Origin: Flavisolibacter sp.
GTDB taxonomy: Bacteria > Bacteroidota > Bacteroidia > Chitinophagales > Chitinophagaceae
Direction of reading: 5' to 3'
Assembly: GCA_017745135.1 (NCBI GenBank)
Contig: JAGIAB010000037.1
Span: forward strand, 1-14,782
DNA: 14,782 nucleotides
Shown here piece after piece: positions 5,886 to 12,721 of the stretch (position 1 is the stretch's first letter; each line of letters begins with the position of its first letter). The position numbers were made by a program, and so were the translations under genes. Below the pieces are notes generated by a model. It made no database searches. It was given only the letters and a program-made list of their open reading frames with translations, and was not told the DNA's origin.

Positions 5886-7121
5886 ATGCGAGGCAGAATT
5901 TCAGCAGAATCAAATTCTTATTTAATGAACAAGCTTTGTAAATGTTGTTGGCTCTTGATCGTGTTTTTTCTCCCTTCTCTTTTTCTTTTCTCACAAGAAA
6001 ACCGGGCACAATATCCCGGTTTTTTGAAAAATTCTTACTTCAATTTCAATTTCGGATACATCAATTTCCCGTTTTCATCTGAACAGCTAGAGCCAGGTTA
6101 CCAGGCAGAATCCGTCACCAACCACCATTTTGGAATGCGGTTGATTTTTTTTGGACATCAATTCAATAAAAACCTTGCTGCACAGGTAAGCTATATGAAG
6201 CCCCTGCAGTATGCCATCTATAATAATGTCAATGGTGATAAGGAAAAACATTCTGTGTGGATGCACTCCGGAACACTTTCTTTAAAAGGACAAGTGCCGG
6301 TTTCAAAAAAGATTTCGGCTTATGGTGAAGGTGGTTTGGCTATTTTCAGCCGCAGGGGATTTAAAATTAATGATGCGTTTGCCGTAAAAGATTTTAGTTA
6401 CAGTACTGTTTTATTAGGGGCCGGATTGGAGTATCATCTTCATCCAAAATGGGGCTTGCTTGCCAATTTCAGTTATGCTCCGGGCAATTCGGAGCACAAA
6501 CAACCGCACGAATTATTTTATTCGGCAGGCGTTAAGTATAATCTTACTCCGGTACCGGATGAAATTGTAAAACGAAATGCGGCCTCGGGTTATATCTTTC
6601 CAAAAAATATCTTGCAGTTTGGCTATTCAACCAATGCTTTGGGTTATGGACCTAATAATTTTCTTTCTAAAAAAATGCCCATTTTTTGGGGTGGTGGTAT
6701 TGAAATAGAAAAAGGATTTACACTGCGCTACCAGAAAAATATTTTTCATACCCGCAAGGTGTTTTCATTTGATGCCGGAATCAGTGCAGGCTATTGGAAG
6801 AGCAAAGAGAAAAAAGAAGATGTGTATACCTTTTCTATTTTCCCAACGCTTCGGTTTACGGCCATCCGTTCAAAGCCTGCGGACATTTACCTTTTTTATT
6901 CGGTGGCTGGTCCAAGCTATATTTCTAAAACAATTGTTGATGAAAAGGACAGCGGAAAGCATTTCACCTTCCAGGATTTTATGGGTTTCGGGGGCTTTTT
7001 GGGAAATCAAAAGAAGTTGAACGCGGAGATCAGTATTAACCATTACTCCAATGGAAACATTTTTGTCTACAATCGTGGTTTCAAAATTCCTTTGACATTT
7101 ACAGTTGGTTATACTTTTTAA
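5886..7121 (+). CDS. Outer-membrane protein: N-terminal barrel plus C-terminal PagL-like lipid A deacylase/acyloxyacyl hydrolase domain
   Basis: There are 411 residues from the ATG at 5886. An in-frame ATG at 5925 (residue 14) places the signal peptide (NKLCKCCWLLIVFFLPSLFLF) at the very start and is the better choice. Residues about 45-215 look like an eight-strand barrel, with alternating strands such as YFNFNFGYINF, AYGEGGLAIF and WGLLANFSYAPG. Residues about 230-411 form a second barrel whose end, NHYSNGNIFVYNRGF and then FTVGYTF, matches the PagL motif. His386 and Ser388 are placed as in that enzyme's active site, which removes a 3-O acyl chain from lipid A in the outer membrane. The Glu of the PagL triad is not evident; Lys400 lies near the expected spot. 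The protein ends in Phe. It is transcribed divergently from DUF952 with a separation of about 50 bases. Confidence 0.75.
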   Translation: MRGRISAESNSYLMNKLCKCCWLLIVFFLPSLFLFSQENRAQYPGFLKNSYFNFNFGYINFPFSSEQLEPGYQAESVTNHHFGMRLIFFGHQFNKNLAAQVSYMKPLQYAIYNNVNGDKEKHSVWMHSGTLSLKGQVPVSKKISAYGEGGLAIFSRRGFKINDAFAVKDFSYSTVLLGAGLEYHLHPKWGLLANFSYAPGNSEHKQPHELFYSAGVKYNLTPVPDEIVKRNAASGYIFPKNILQFGYSTNALGYGPNNFLSKKMPIFWGGGIEIEKGFTLRYQKNIFHTRKVFSFDAGISAGYWKSKEKKEDVYTFSIFPTLRFTAIRSKPADIYLFYSVAGPSYISKTIVDEKDSGKHFTFQDFMGFGGFLGNQKKLNAEISINHYSNGNIFVYNRGFKIPLTFTVGYTF

Positions 7122-7204
7122 TTTGTTCTGAATCCAAATTTCAAAAGACTGTTGTTCTAAAAAAAATTTGAACCTATCTTGTACCTTGGTAAAAAATAAT
7201 CTTG

Positions 7205-7708
7205 ATGGAAAATCCAAACCAAAACGATGATTTGCTCGCTCAACACCGGCCAAAATCTTTACCGGCCATGTTAAATGTTCTTACCATTCTCACTTTTATC
7301 GGATGTGGAATTGGTCTTCTCAGTTCTGGCTGGAGCTTTATTTCCAGCAGTTCTGATCAAATTGAAAAACTGCAGGAGCAACGTGAAAAAATGAGCGAAC
7401 AAACAGGGTTTGCAAAAAAATTCTTTGATGATTCATTTGACATGGCACAGGTGGGTTTCGACCATAAAAATCTTTTGCTTGTTGTAGGTTTAATTGGTCT
7501 TGTTTTATGTTTAATTGGTGCAATACAGATGAGAAAATTGAAACGTTCGGGTTTTATTATGTATACCATCGGAGAGCTGGCGCCGGTTTTTGTGTTAGGT
7601 GGATTGTTGACTTCGATCACAAATATTAATTTTCTGTTCTCGGTGTTCTTCTCATTTTTGTTTGTGATACTCTACGCTACTCAATTAAAACATTTGGTTA
7701 ATAAATAA
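7205..7708 (+). CDS. Four-helix membrane protein of unknown function
   Basis: I do not recognise the family beyond saying that it is an integral membrane protein. The ATG at 7205 is preferred over the TTG directly before it, giving 167 residues. Hydrophobic segments lie at about 22-46, 89-107, 115-135 and 142-160. Between the first and second is a charged loop (DQIEKLQEQREKMSEQTG), possibly coiled coil. The N-terminal 20 residues are polar, with RPKSLPAMLNVL just before the first helix, a pattern seen in other small Bacteroidota membrane proteins. It lies 83 bases after the PagL-like gene and about 63 bases before the RRM gene, with no clear terminator on either side. Nothing in the sequence suggests a substrate. 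Confidence 0.65.
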   Translation: MENPNQNDDLLAQHRPKSLPAMLNVLTILTFIGCGIGLLSSGWSFISSSSDQIEKLQEQREKMSEQTGFAKKFFDDSFDMAQVGFDHKNLLLVVGLIGLVLCLIGAIQMRKLKRSGFIMYTIGELAPVFVLGGLLTSITNINFLFSVFFSFLFVILYATQLKHLVNK

Positions 7709-7771
7709 ATTCGCATTCATTTTAAACAAGCAGGCAAGTATAACCTGCGTACCTTCACTAATAATTTTGAT

Positions 7772-8143
7772 ATGAAACTTTTTGTTGCAGGACTCCCTTA
7801 CGATTTTGATGATGCGGAACTGGTGGAATTCTTCGAAAAATTTGGCAAGATCAATTCAGCTAAGGTTGCTATTGATAAGCAAACCGGTAAAAGCAGGGGT
7901 TTTGCTTTTGTAGATATGGCAAATGAAGAAGAGGCTAAAGAAGCTATTGAAAGTCTGAATGGACTGGAGCTTGGACGTGGAAAAACCATGGTGGTAAAAG
8001 AAGCCGATGATAAAGGCGCTGGCGGCGGAGGTGGTGGCTACAAAGGTGGTGGTGGAGGATATAGAGGTGGTGGAAGCGGAGGTTATAACAAAGGTGGCGG
8101 CGGAGGTGGAGGTTTCAACAGGGGTAACCGTGGCCGTTACTAA
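7772..8143 (+). CDS. RNA-binding protein with one RRM and a glycine-rich tail
   Basis: Residues 1-78 form a single RNA recognition motif. RNP2 is LFVAGL at residues 3-8 and RNP1 is RGFAFVDM at residues 42-49, with Phe44 and Phe46 as the RNA-stacking aromatics; the last RNP1 position is Met where an aromatic is usual. Residues 82-123 are nearly all Gly with interspersed Tyr, Arg, Lys, Asn and Phe, ending in RGNRGRY. This is the architecture of bacterial and plant glycine-rich RNA-binding proteins, which act in the cytosol as RNA chaperones, often in cold response. The tail is low complexity and of a kind that can favour self-association. A 5-base hairpin (GCAGG 7730-7734, CCTGC 7744-7748) lies in the leader. 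Cold induction is inferred from the family only. Confidence 0.9.
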   Translation: MKLFVAGLPYDFDDAELVEFFEKFGKINSAKVAIDKQTGKSRGFAFVDMANEEEAKEAIESLNGLELGRGKTMVVKEADDKGAGGGGGGYKGGGGGYRGGGSGGYNKGGGGGGGFNRGNRGRY

Positions 8144-8200
8144 TATCTTCTAATAACCTGCAGCATTTATTGCTGTATTTATTCCCATCGATACTTCGGT

Positions 8201-8208
8201 TATATTTG
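8201..8208 (+). promoter_or_regulatory. Probable -7 element of the WYL regulator gene
   Basis: TATATTTG matches TAnnTTTG fully and ends 17 bases before the ATG at 8226. The leader would be only about ten bases long. No clear -33 TTG is visible. Confidence 0.5.
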
Positions 8209-8225
8209 AGTTCGTATTTTTTATT

Positions 8226-8915
8226 ATGAACCGAATTGACCGTTTGTTTGGAATACTTGTTTTACTTCAATCCAAAAAATACGTTACTGCCGAAATAATC
8301 AGTGAAAAATTCGGTATCAGCATTCGTACGGTTTACAGGGATGTAAAAGCCTTATGTGAGCAAGGCATCCCTGTCAGTTTCGAACAACACCGCGGCTATT
8401 TTATCGTACAAGGTTATTTTCTTCCACCCGTTTCGTTTTCTTTCGAAGAGGCCAGTGCTTTATTGTTGATGGAAAATCTGGTTTACGGTTTTGCCGACCG
8501 TTCCGTTCATAAAAACTATTCATCGGCATTAAATAAGATCAAAACTGTTCTTCGCTCTTCTCAAAAAGAAAAGCTTGACGCTTTAGCAACGAACATCAGG
8601 CTGCAGTTGCCTTCCTGCATCAATAACGATTTTGATTATCTCACCATTTTGCAGGAAGCCATTTCTGCAAAAACCATAGTGGAAATGGAATACAAAAACA
8701 ATAATAATGAAATAAGCAAGCGTATTGTTGAACCCATTGGTCTCATTTTCTATGCTTTTAGCTGGCATGTAATAGGATGGTGCCATATGCGGCAGGATTA
8801 TCGCGACTTTAAGATCGTTCGCATTTTAAAACTAAAAAACACGGGCACCCCGTTGACTAAAGACAACCACGTTTCTGTAAATGATTACATGAAATTTCTC
8901 CCGGTGAATTACTAA
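8226..8915 (+). CDS. YafY-type transcriptional regulator (HTH_11 plus WYL domain)
   Basis: The 229-residue protein begins with a winged helix-turn-helix. RIDRLFGILVLLQSKKYVTA leads into the recognition region EKFGISIRTVYRDVKALCEQ (residues 28-46), and the wing ends with HRGYFIVQGYFLPPVSF. Residues about 137-201 are a WYL domain, with SKRIVEPIGLIFYAFSWHVI and then RQDYRDFKIVRI; the name-giving Trp-Tyr-Leu is Trp180-His-Val here. WYL domains bind ligands, in some cases nucleic acids or nucleotides, and control the fused HTH. The protein lacks a WCX tail, as is common in short YafY proteins. It is followed by a DinB-family gene on the same strand, 81 bases away, a frequent pairing in Bacteroidota. 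It is likely to control that gene or itself; the signal is unknown. Confidence 0.88.
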   Translation: MNRIDRLFGILVLLQSKKYVTAEIISEKFGISIRTVYRDVKALCEQGIPVSFEQHRGYFIVQGYFLPPVSFSFEEASALLLMENLVYGFADRSVHKNYSSALNKIKTVLRSSQKEKLDALATNIRLQLPSCINNDFDYLTILQEAISAKTIVEMEYKNNNNEISKRIVEPIGLIFYAFSWHVIGWCHMRQDYRDFKIVRILKLKNTGTPLTKDNHVSVNDYMKFLPVNY

Positions 8916-8996
8916 AAATTTTACTTCTACATTTTACACTGCCATAGGATTGTCACTCTGCCTTATTTGCTTTGTGTTATAATTAAATCAACGATT

Positions 8997-9494
8997 ATGA
9001 CATTCTTAGAATTTTTCTTAGAGCAATTAGAAACGGAAGCAATTACTACCCGCAAAATGTTGTCACTTGTACCAACCGACAAATTTGACTGGAAACCTCA
9101 TGAAAAAAGTATGGCCATGAAAACACTTGCTGTTCATGTGGCAGAATTGCCGACATGGATCACGATGGTCCTTAACACGGATGAATTGGATTTTGCGAAG
9201 AATGAATACAAACAACCACCAATTCAAAACACCGAAGAATTAATGGCCTATTTTGAAAAATGCCTGATCGATGGCAGGGAATCGTTGAAAAAAGGAAATG
9301 AGGCTACTCTCGATAAACCCTGGACGCTACGTAACGGTGAACAGATCTATGATGCATCCCCTAAAAGAAATGTGATCCGTATGTCGATCTCACAGATCAT
9401 TCATCACAGAGCACAGTTAGGAGTGTATTTGAGATTGTTGAATATTCCCATTCCGGGCAGTTATGGGCCGAGTGCTGATGAAATGAACTTTTAA
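8997..9494 (+). CDS. DinB-family (YfiT/DUF664-like) putative metal-dependent enzyme
   Basis: The ATG at 8997 gives 165 residues; the TTG at 8967 would add ten residues unlike the family and is not used. The four-helix DinB fold is recognisable from TRKMLSLVPTDKFDWKPHEK, then HVAELPTW with His47, and from the C-terminal IIHHRAQLGVYLRLL followed by GSYGPSADE. Family members usually bind a metal through one His in helix 2 and a His-x3-His pair in helix 4. Here the first position of that pair appears to be Gln133, with His136 and His137 kept. Known members include thiol-dependent transferases for low-molecular-weight thiols and stress-induced proteins, but no specific substrate can be inferred. 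The enzyme is cytosolic. A hairpin terminator follows 8 bases after the stop. Confidence 0.87.
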   Translation: MTFLEFFLEQLETEAITTRKMLSLVPTDKFDWKPHEKSMAMKTLAVHVAELPTWITMVLNTDELDFAKNEYKQPPIQNTEELMAYFEKCLIDGRESLKKGNEATLDKPWTLRNGEQIYDASPKRNVIRMSISQIIHHRAQLGVYLRLLNIPIPGSYGPSADEMNF

Positions 9495-9502
9495 TTAAAT
9501 GA

Positions 9503-9535
9503 CCTGTCCGGCAACAAACCGGGCAGGCCTATTTT
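9503..9535 (+). terminator. Probable intrinsic terminator after the DinB-family gene
   Basis: CCTGTCCGG (9503-9511) pairs with CCGGGCAGG (9519-9527) over nine base pairs including one G-T, with a 7-base loop. CCTATTTTC follows, a modest T tract. Confidence 0.65.
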
Positions 9536-9602
9536 CATCATTGGCCAGGCAGTTAGGCAAATTGGAAAATGGAATCAATAATTTTAGAGCAAATAATGAT
9601 CT

Positions 9603-10373
9603 ATGCCTGAACTCCCTGACTTGAATGTATTTGCCAGGAACCTTGATAAAAAATTAGCCGGAAAGAAGATTGAAAAAATAGAAGTCCGCAATAAAAGCAA
9701 ACTCAAAACTCCTGTTTCAGAACTTAAGAGGGAGATTGAAGGAAGTAAATTAAAAAAAGTTTACCGTGAGGGAAAAGAATTACATTTTGAATTCAGCAAT
9801 GGAAATATCCTGGGAATGCACCTGATGCTAAAAGGCAGTTTGCATTTGGAAGCTGACCAAAAGAGCACCATTGTCGAAATGCATTTTGATGGTGATAACG
9901 TTCTTGTGTTAACCGATTTTCAGGGCGCAGCCAATATTGCATTGAACCCCGTTGTGAAAGATTCTCCTGATGCCTTGTCAGATGAAGTGGACTATAAATT
10001 TTTAAAAGCAAAACTTTCAAAAAAGAGAACCAATATCAAAACATTTTTGCTTGATCAAAATATCATTCGTGGAATTGGAAACGCCTATGCAGATGAAATT
10101 TTATGGGAATCAAGAATTCATCCGGAATCTGTTTGCAATAAAATTCCGGACGATAAAATAAAAGCACTTGCAAAAGATATTAAATCAGTATTGAAAGATG
10201 CAGAGAAACAAATTTTAAAAATCAATCCTGATATTATCAGCGGTGAAGAACGACGCTTTCTCAATATCCATAATTCCAAAAAGAAAGAAGATCCTTCCGG
10301 TGCCAAAATTCACAACAAAATGTTGAGTTCAAGAATTACTTACTACACTGATGAACAGGAGTTGTATACCTGA
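9603..10373 (+). CDS. Fpg/Nei-family DNA glycosylase without zinc-finger cysteines
   Basis: The 256-residue protein starts MPELPD, giving the catalytic N-terminal Pro2 and Glu3 of base-excision enzymes that remove oxidised bases and cut the strand (AP lyase). Asp6 replaces the usual Glu. Lys58, in REGKELHF, corresponds to the conserved beta-hairpin lysine. The helix-two-turn-helix is clear at residues 151-165 (DQNIIRGIGNAYADE). At the C-terminus the finger keeps its arginine (Arg244 in SSRITYYTDEQELY), but the four zinc-binding Cys are absent: Tyr and Thr stand where the last Cys pair would be. This resembles the zincless finger of NEIL1-type and some bacterial enzymes, so activity is plausible. 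It acts on chromosomal DNA in the cytosol. It appears to be a single-gene unit between the DinB terminator and the CBS gene. Confidence 0.88.
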   Translation: MPELPDLNVFARNLDKKLAGKKIEKIEVRNKSKLKTPVSELKREIEGSKLKKVYREGKELHFEFSNGNILGMHLMLKGSLHLEADQKSTIVEMHFDGDNVLVLTDFQGAANIALNPVVKDSPDALSDEVDYKFLKAKLSKKRTNIKTFLLDQNIIRGIGNAYADEILWESRIHPESVCNKIPDDKIKALAKDIKSVLKDAEKQILKINPDIISGEERRFLNIHNSKKKEDPSGAKIHNKMLSSRITYYTDEQELYT

Positions 10374-10446
10374 CCCGTCTAGCCTTCCACAACAAGAGTT
10401 TTCCGTTCAATTCCTTGTTTTAATCTTCTAATAACACGTGAACAAC

Positions 10447-10811
10447 ATGCCGGACGACGATAACTCTTTCGAAAGCACCATGAGTTCTTCCAATTTATTC
10501 AGCATGCACCATTCAGCCGATGCACACCTTGGTTCCTTAATTAAAAGAAAACCATTGGCTGTAACGGCTACAGATAGCCTGAAAATGGCAGTTGCAATGA
10601 TGGCGAAAGAAACCTTGACGTTCTGCCTGTAGTCTCTTCATCCAATAAAGTTTCAGGAATTTTATCCTACAGAAATATTTTATCTGCCTACAAACACCGC
10701 TTCCAAGAGCATGAACAGTTCATACCAATCTCACTTAAAAGAAGGACGCTTAAGGTATTGTTGCACGGGAAAACCCGATTAACATCACTAAAAGAGAAGG
10801 AAACAGAATAG
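10447..10811 (+). pseudogene. Small CBS-domain protein, frameshifted as given
   Basis: The frame from the ATG at 10447 (a GTG at 10438 is also possible) gives a CBS-like start, LGSLIKRKPLAVTATDSLKM followed by AVAMMAKE, then leaves the family and stops at 10630-10632. The next frame continues it: NLDVLPVVSSSNKVSGILSY, then RNILSAYKHRFQEHE, a basic ISLKRRTLKVLLHGK tail, and a TAG at 10809-10811. Adding one A to the AAA run before ACC near 10613 joins them as AKENLDVLPVV, giving 121 residues. Only one CBS motif is present, where two usually pair to bind adenosine nucleotides. The basic tail recalls the end of CBS-bearing ClC chloride channels, so this may be the remnant of a longer gene. It may equally be an intact small protein hidden by a one-base sequencing error. 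Confidence 0.7.
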
Positions 10812-10903
10812 CTACAACTTCTTTTTAACAAAATCCCACCAAACCCCGGCAAGCTTTTTTAGTCTCCTACAATGTCAACAATTATTTTTAAAAAAAAATA
10901 CTT

Positions 10904-11578
10904 ATGAAAAAGATAATTCTACCCATTCTTTTTGCCTTTGTCCTTCCCGCCGGCTTTTCATGCAGTGCATTAAAAAATGCCAGCTTAACTGAAGCGGACG
11001 CAGCCAATGCCATTCGTCAAATGCTTGAGATCGGTGTTCGTCAGGGCATCCAGGGATCCTTCAGTAAAGATGCTATCATGACAACGCTGTTTCCAGAGTC
11101 CATGAGAAAAACATTGACCACTTTACAGCAATTAGGTTTATTGAATGATTTAGACCGCTTCACTACCACGATGGCTACGGCTTCTGAGAAAACAGCCGAA
11201 CGTTCTATTCCGGTTTTTGTCAACACTATTCAAAGTATGAGCATTACGGATGCTATTCAAATCATTAAGAACGGCGGCACTTCCGCAACCGATTATTTAA
11301 GAGCTCATGCAGGAACACAATTAAGAGATGCCATTAGTCCGGTAATGAAACAAACTTTGGATGAATACAAACTTACAGAGCAATGGGACAAGCTTATGAA
11401 ACCGGCGCAAAGCATTGCAGGCAACCGTATCAACCTCGATCTTCCAAACCTTATGGCCGGGTTGGTAAGCCTGAAGATGTTTGAAAAAATTGAAGAAAAA
11501 GAAAAAGACATTCGTGCCAATCAATCAGCAAGAACAACGACACTCTTGAAAAGAGTATTCTCACATAACTGGCAATAA
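10904..11578 (+). CDS. DUF4197 family exported protein
   Basis: The product has 224 residues. It starts with a signal sequence (KKIILPILFAFVLPAGFSC) whose Cys20 may be lipid-modified, though the residues before it are not an ideal lipobox. The remainder is helical and fits DUF4197: TEADAANAIRQMLEIGVRQG, FPESMRKTLTTLQQLGL, then the conserved block SIPVFVNTIQSMSITDAIQI, GTSATDYLRAHAGTQLRDAI and SPVMKQTLDEY. The usual family length is about 220-240, so it is complete. The function is unknown; family members are periplasmic or lipoprotein-like. It is preceded by an A-rich leader and followed by a strong intrinsic terminator, so it is probably transcribed alone. Confidence 0.87.
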   Translation: MKKIILPILFAFVLPAGFSCSALKNASLTEADAANAIRQMLEIGVRQGIQGSFSKDAIMTTLFPESMRKTLTTLQQLGLLNDLDRFTTTMATASEKTAERSIPVFVNTIQSMSITDAIQIIKNGGTSATDYLRAHAGTQLRDAISPVMKQTLDEYKLTEQWDKLMKPAQSIAGNRINLDLPNLMAGLVSLKMFEKIEEKEKDIRANQSARTTTLLKRVFSHNWQ

Positions 11579-11598
11579 CATTTTGTCATGGACGGTAT

Positions 11599-11631
11599 AA
11601 AGCGGGTCATAGTATGGCCCGCTTTCTTTTT
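11599..11631 (+). terminator. Strong intrinsic terminator after the DUF4197 gene
   Basis: A 12-base-pair stem (11599-11610 with 11614-11625, one G-T pair, 3-base loop) contains AAAGCGGG and CCCGCTTT. It is followed directly by CTTTTT. It lies 20 bases after the stop at 11578. Confidence 0.9.
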
Positions 11632-11719
11632 GTACCTGCTTTGTCACTAAACACTGACAGAATTTGTAGGTTTTCCTGTTGGCTCAATTCTTCGTGCTGG
11701 GTTTTTGTCAACAATTTTC

Positions 11720-11735
11720 TCAATTTAAAAATTGA
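11720..11735 (+). promoter_or_regulatory. AT-only dyad directly before the Hsp20 start
   Basis: TCAATTT (11720-11726) and AAATTGA (11729-11735) form a perfect inverted repeat ending 3 bases before the ATG at 11739. As RNA it would be a weak six-pair hairpin covering the ribosome entry site. It could be an operator, a heat-melting leader, or chance in AT-rich DNA. Confidence 0.3.
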
Positions 11736-11738
11736 AAC

Positions 11739-12137
11739 ATGTACTACAATCAGTCATGCGCCGCAAAAGGCGAACGTTACGGAAGCAGGCAAAGGCCTAT
11801 GCTTATCCGAAGTATGCAAAGAGCTGCCGTCAACATTTACAAAACCGAAAGCAGCTATGAAATGCTGGTATTTGCTCCCGGCAGAATTAAAGAGCATTTT
11901 AAAATTGATGTGGAAGGAAGTGAGTTGAAAATTTCCTACACACCGCCTGAAGGTTTTCCAAGACCTGATTGGGTTTTGCGAGAATACAGTCGCGGTGGTT
12001 TTGTCCGGGTCTTTACACTGGATGAAACGATCGATGCCACAAACATCACTGCAAAATATGTAGATGGTGTATTGCAGGTAAGTCTTCCATTAATTCCCGG
12101 AAAGGAAGCAACAAAAAAGGAAATCGTGATTAGTTAA
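11739..12137 (+). CDS. Hsp20 / alpha-crystallin family small heat-shock protein
   Basis: The product is a 132-residue small heat-shock chaperone, an ATP-independent holdase in the cytosol. The alpha-crystallin domain spans about residues 29-117: AAVNIYKTESSYEMLVFAPG, KEHFKIDVEGSELKISY, REYSRGGFVRVFTLDETIDA, and the hallmark ITAKYVDGVLQVSLP, which carries the A-x3-D-G-V-L motif. The C-terminus ends EIVIS, containing the I-x-I motif used to dock between subunits in oligomers. The N-terminal arm is short (about 28 residues) and basic. An alternative frame across 11614-11928 is a shadow without family features. The gene is isolated between two strong terminators, so it should have its own heat- or stress-linked control; an AT-only dyad directly precedes the start codon. 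Confidence 0.92.
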   Translation: MYYNQSCAAKGERYGSRQRPMLIRSMQRAAVNIYKTESSYEMLVFAPGRIKEHFKIDVEGSELKISYTPPEGFPRPDWVLREYSRGGFVRVFTLDETIDATNITAKYVDGVLQVSLPLIPGKEATKKEIVIS

Positions 12138-12157
12138 GATCATTGTGTTTATTGTTG

Positions 12158-12191
12158 AACAGGTGATGACGAAAGTTGTCACCTGTTTTTT
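12158..12191 (+). terminator. Strong intrinsic terminator after the Hsp20 gene
   Basis: A 13-base-pair stem (12158-12170 with 12175-12187, two G-T pairs) is capped by a GAAA tetraloop. A run of six T follows the CCTG at 12182-12185. It lies 20 bases after the stop. Confidence 0.92.
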
Positions 12192-12721
12192 GTAAGAACA
12201 ATTTTATTGATGGGCTATGTAAGAGATTTGAATTAAGCTAACAATGATGATTCGATTTTTTTTGAACCAAACACCATTGCTACTATGAATCTTCAGTTGC
12301 GTCGCACTTCGTTCATCGTTTGGTAATTCTTATCATCACTTTCGACATTCACTACCATATTCAACCATTCTTTCTATTGAAGGTTTCAATATGCCGCTCC
12401 TACGGGGCTTTGAGACCATCATTATTTGTTGCCCATCTGCTATTAATATTTCGCTCCCTTGGGTTTTAAAATAAATAATGACACTTGCATAATGCCGAAT
12501 AGAATTACAGAATGTAAAAGTGAGTGACACAAGGAACGATGACAGTACTAATGCAGCTCACCACATACTCATCATTCTCATTTAAAGAACTCACTTCAAA
12601 TAAAGCAGCCCTCTGACTTCTGACCTCCGACCTCTCTCTTTGAAGAACTACCGAATAATAAAAACCTCTACGATCTAAGTCTCCCCTTCAGGGGGACAGG
12701 GGGAATTATTATCTTCAATTC
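12192..12721. repeat. Non-coding, repeat-rich intergenic region
   Basis: I see no credible gene here; a 64-codon frame on the minus strand at 12336-12530 is made of repeat sequence. AATATGCCGCTCC (12388-12400) and AATATTTCGCTCC (12445-12457) are near copies 57 bases apart, the first continuing into the small hairpin GCTCCTACGGGGC. They resemble degenerate intergenic repeats common in Bacteroidota. A 7-base tandem follows at 12611-12638 (CTCTGAC, TTCTGAC, CTCCGAC, CTCTCTC). A C-rich/G-rich hairpin, CTCCCCTTCAGGGGGA, lies at 12681-12696, followed by a second G run at 12699-12703. CCAAAC (12267-12272) and GTTTGG (12318-12323) form a distant inverted pair. The promoter of the permease gene must lie here but is not recognisable. 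Confidence 0.6.

Noticed and set aside
6870..7253. 127-codon minus-strand frame opposite the PagL-like gene end
   Set aside because: It overlaps a well-supported outer-membrane gene and the start of the next one, with no family features of its own.
7762..7769. TAATTTTG as promoter -7 element of the RRM gene
   Set aside because: It matches the consensus but ends 2 bases before the ATG, so the start of transcription would fall at or within the coding region.
8021..8143. GGT/GGA-rich stretch as a tandem repeat or CRISPR-like array
   Set aside because: It is the in-frame glycine-rich tail of the RRM protein; no spacers or regular repeat units are present.
12336..12530. 64-codon minus-strand frame in the repeat-rich gap
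   Set aside because: Its sequence is made up largely of the CGCTCC-type repeat units and has no domain; it is likely a repeat-derived chance frame.
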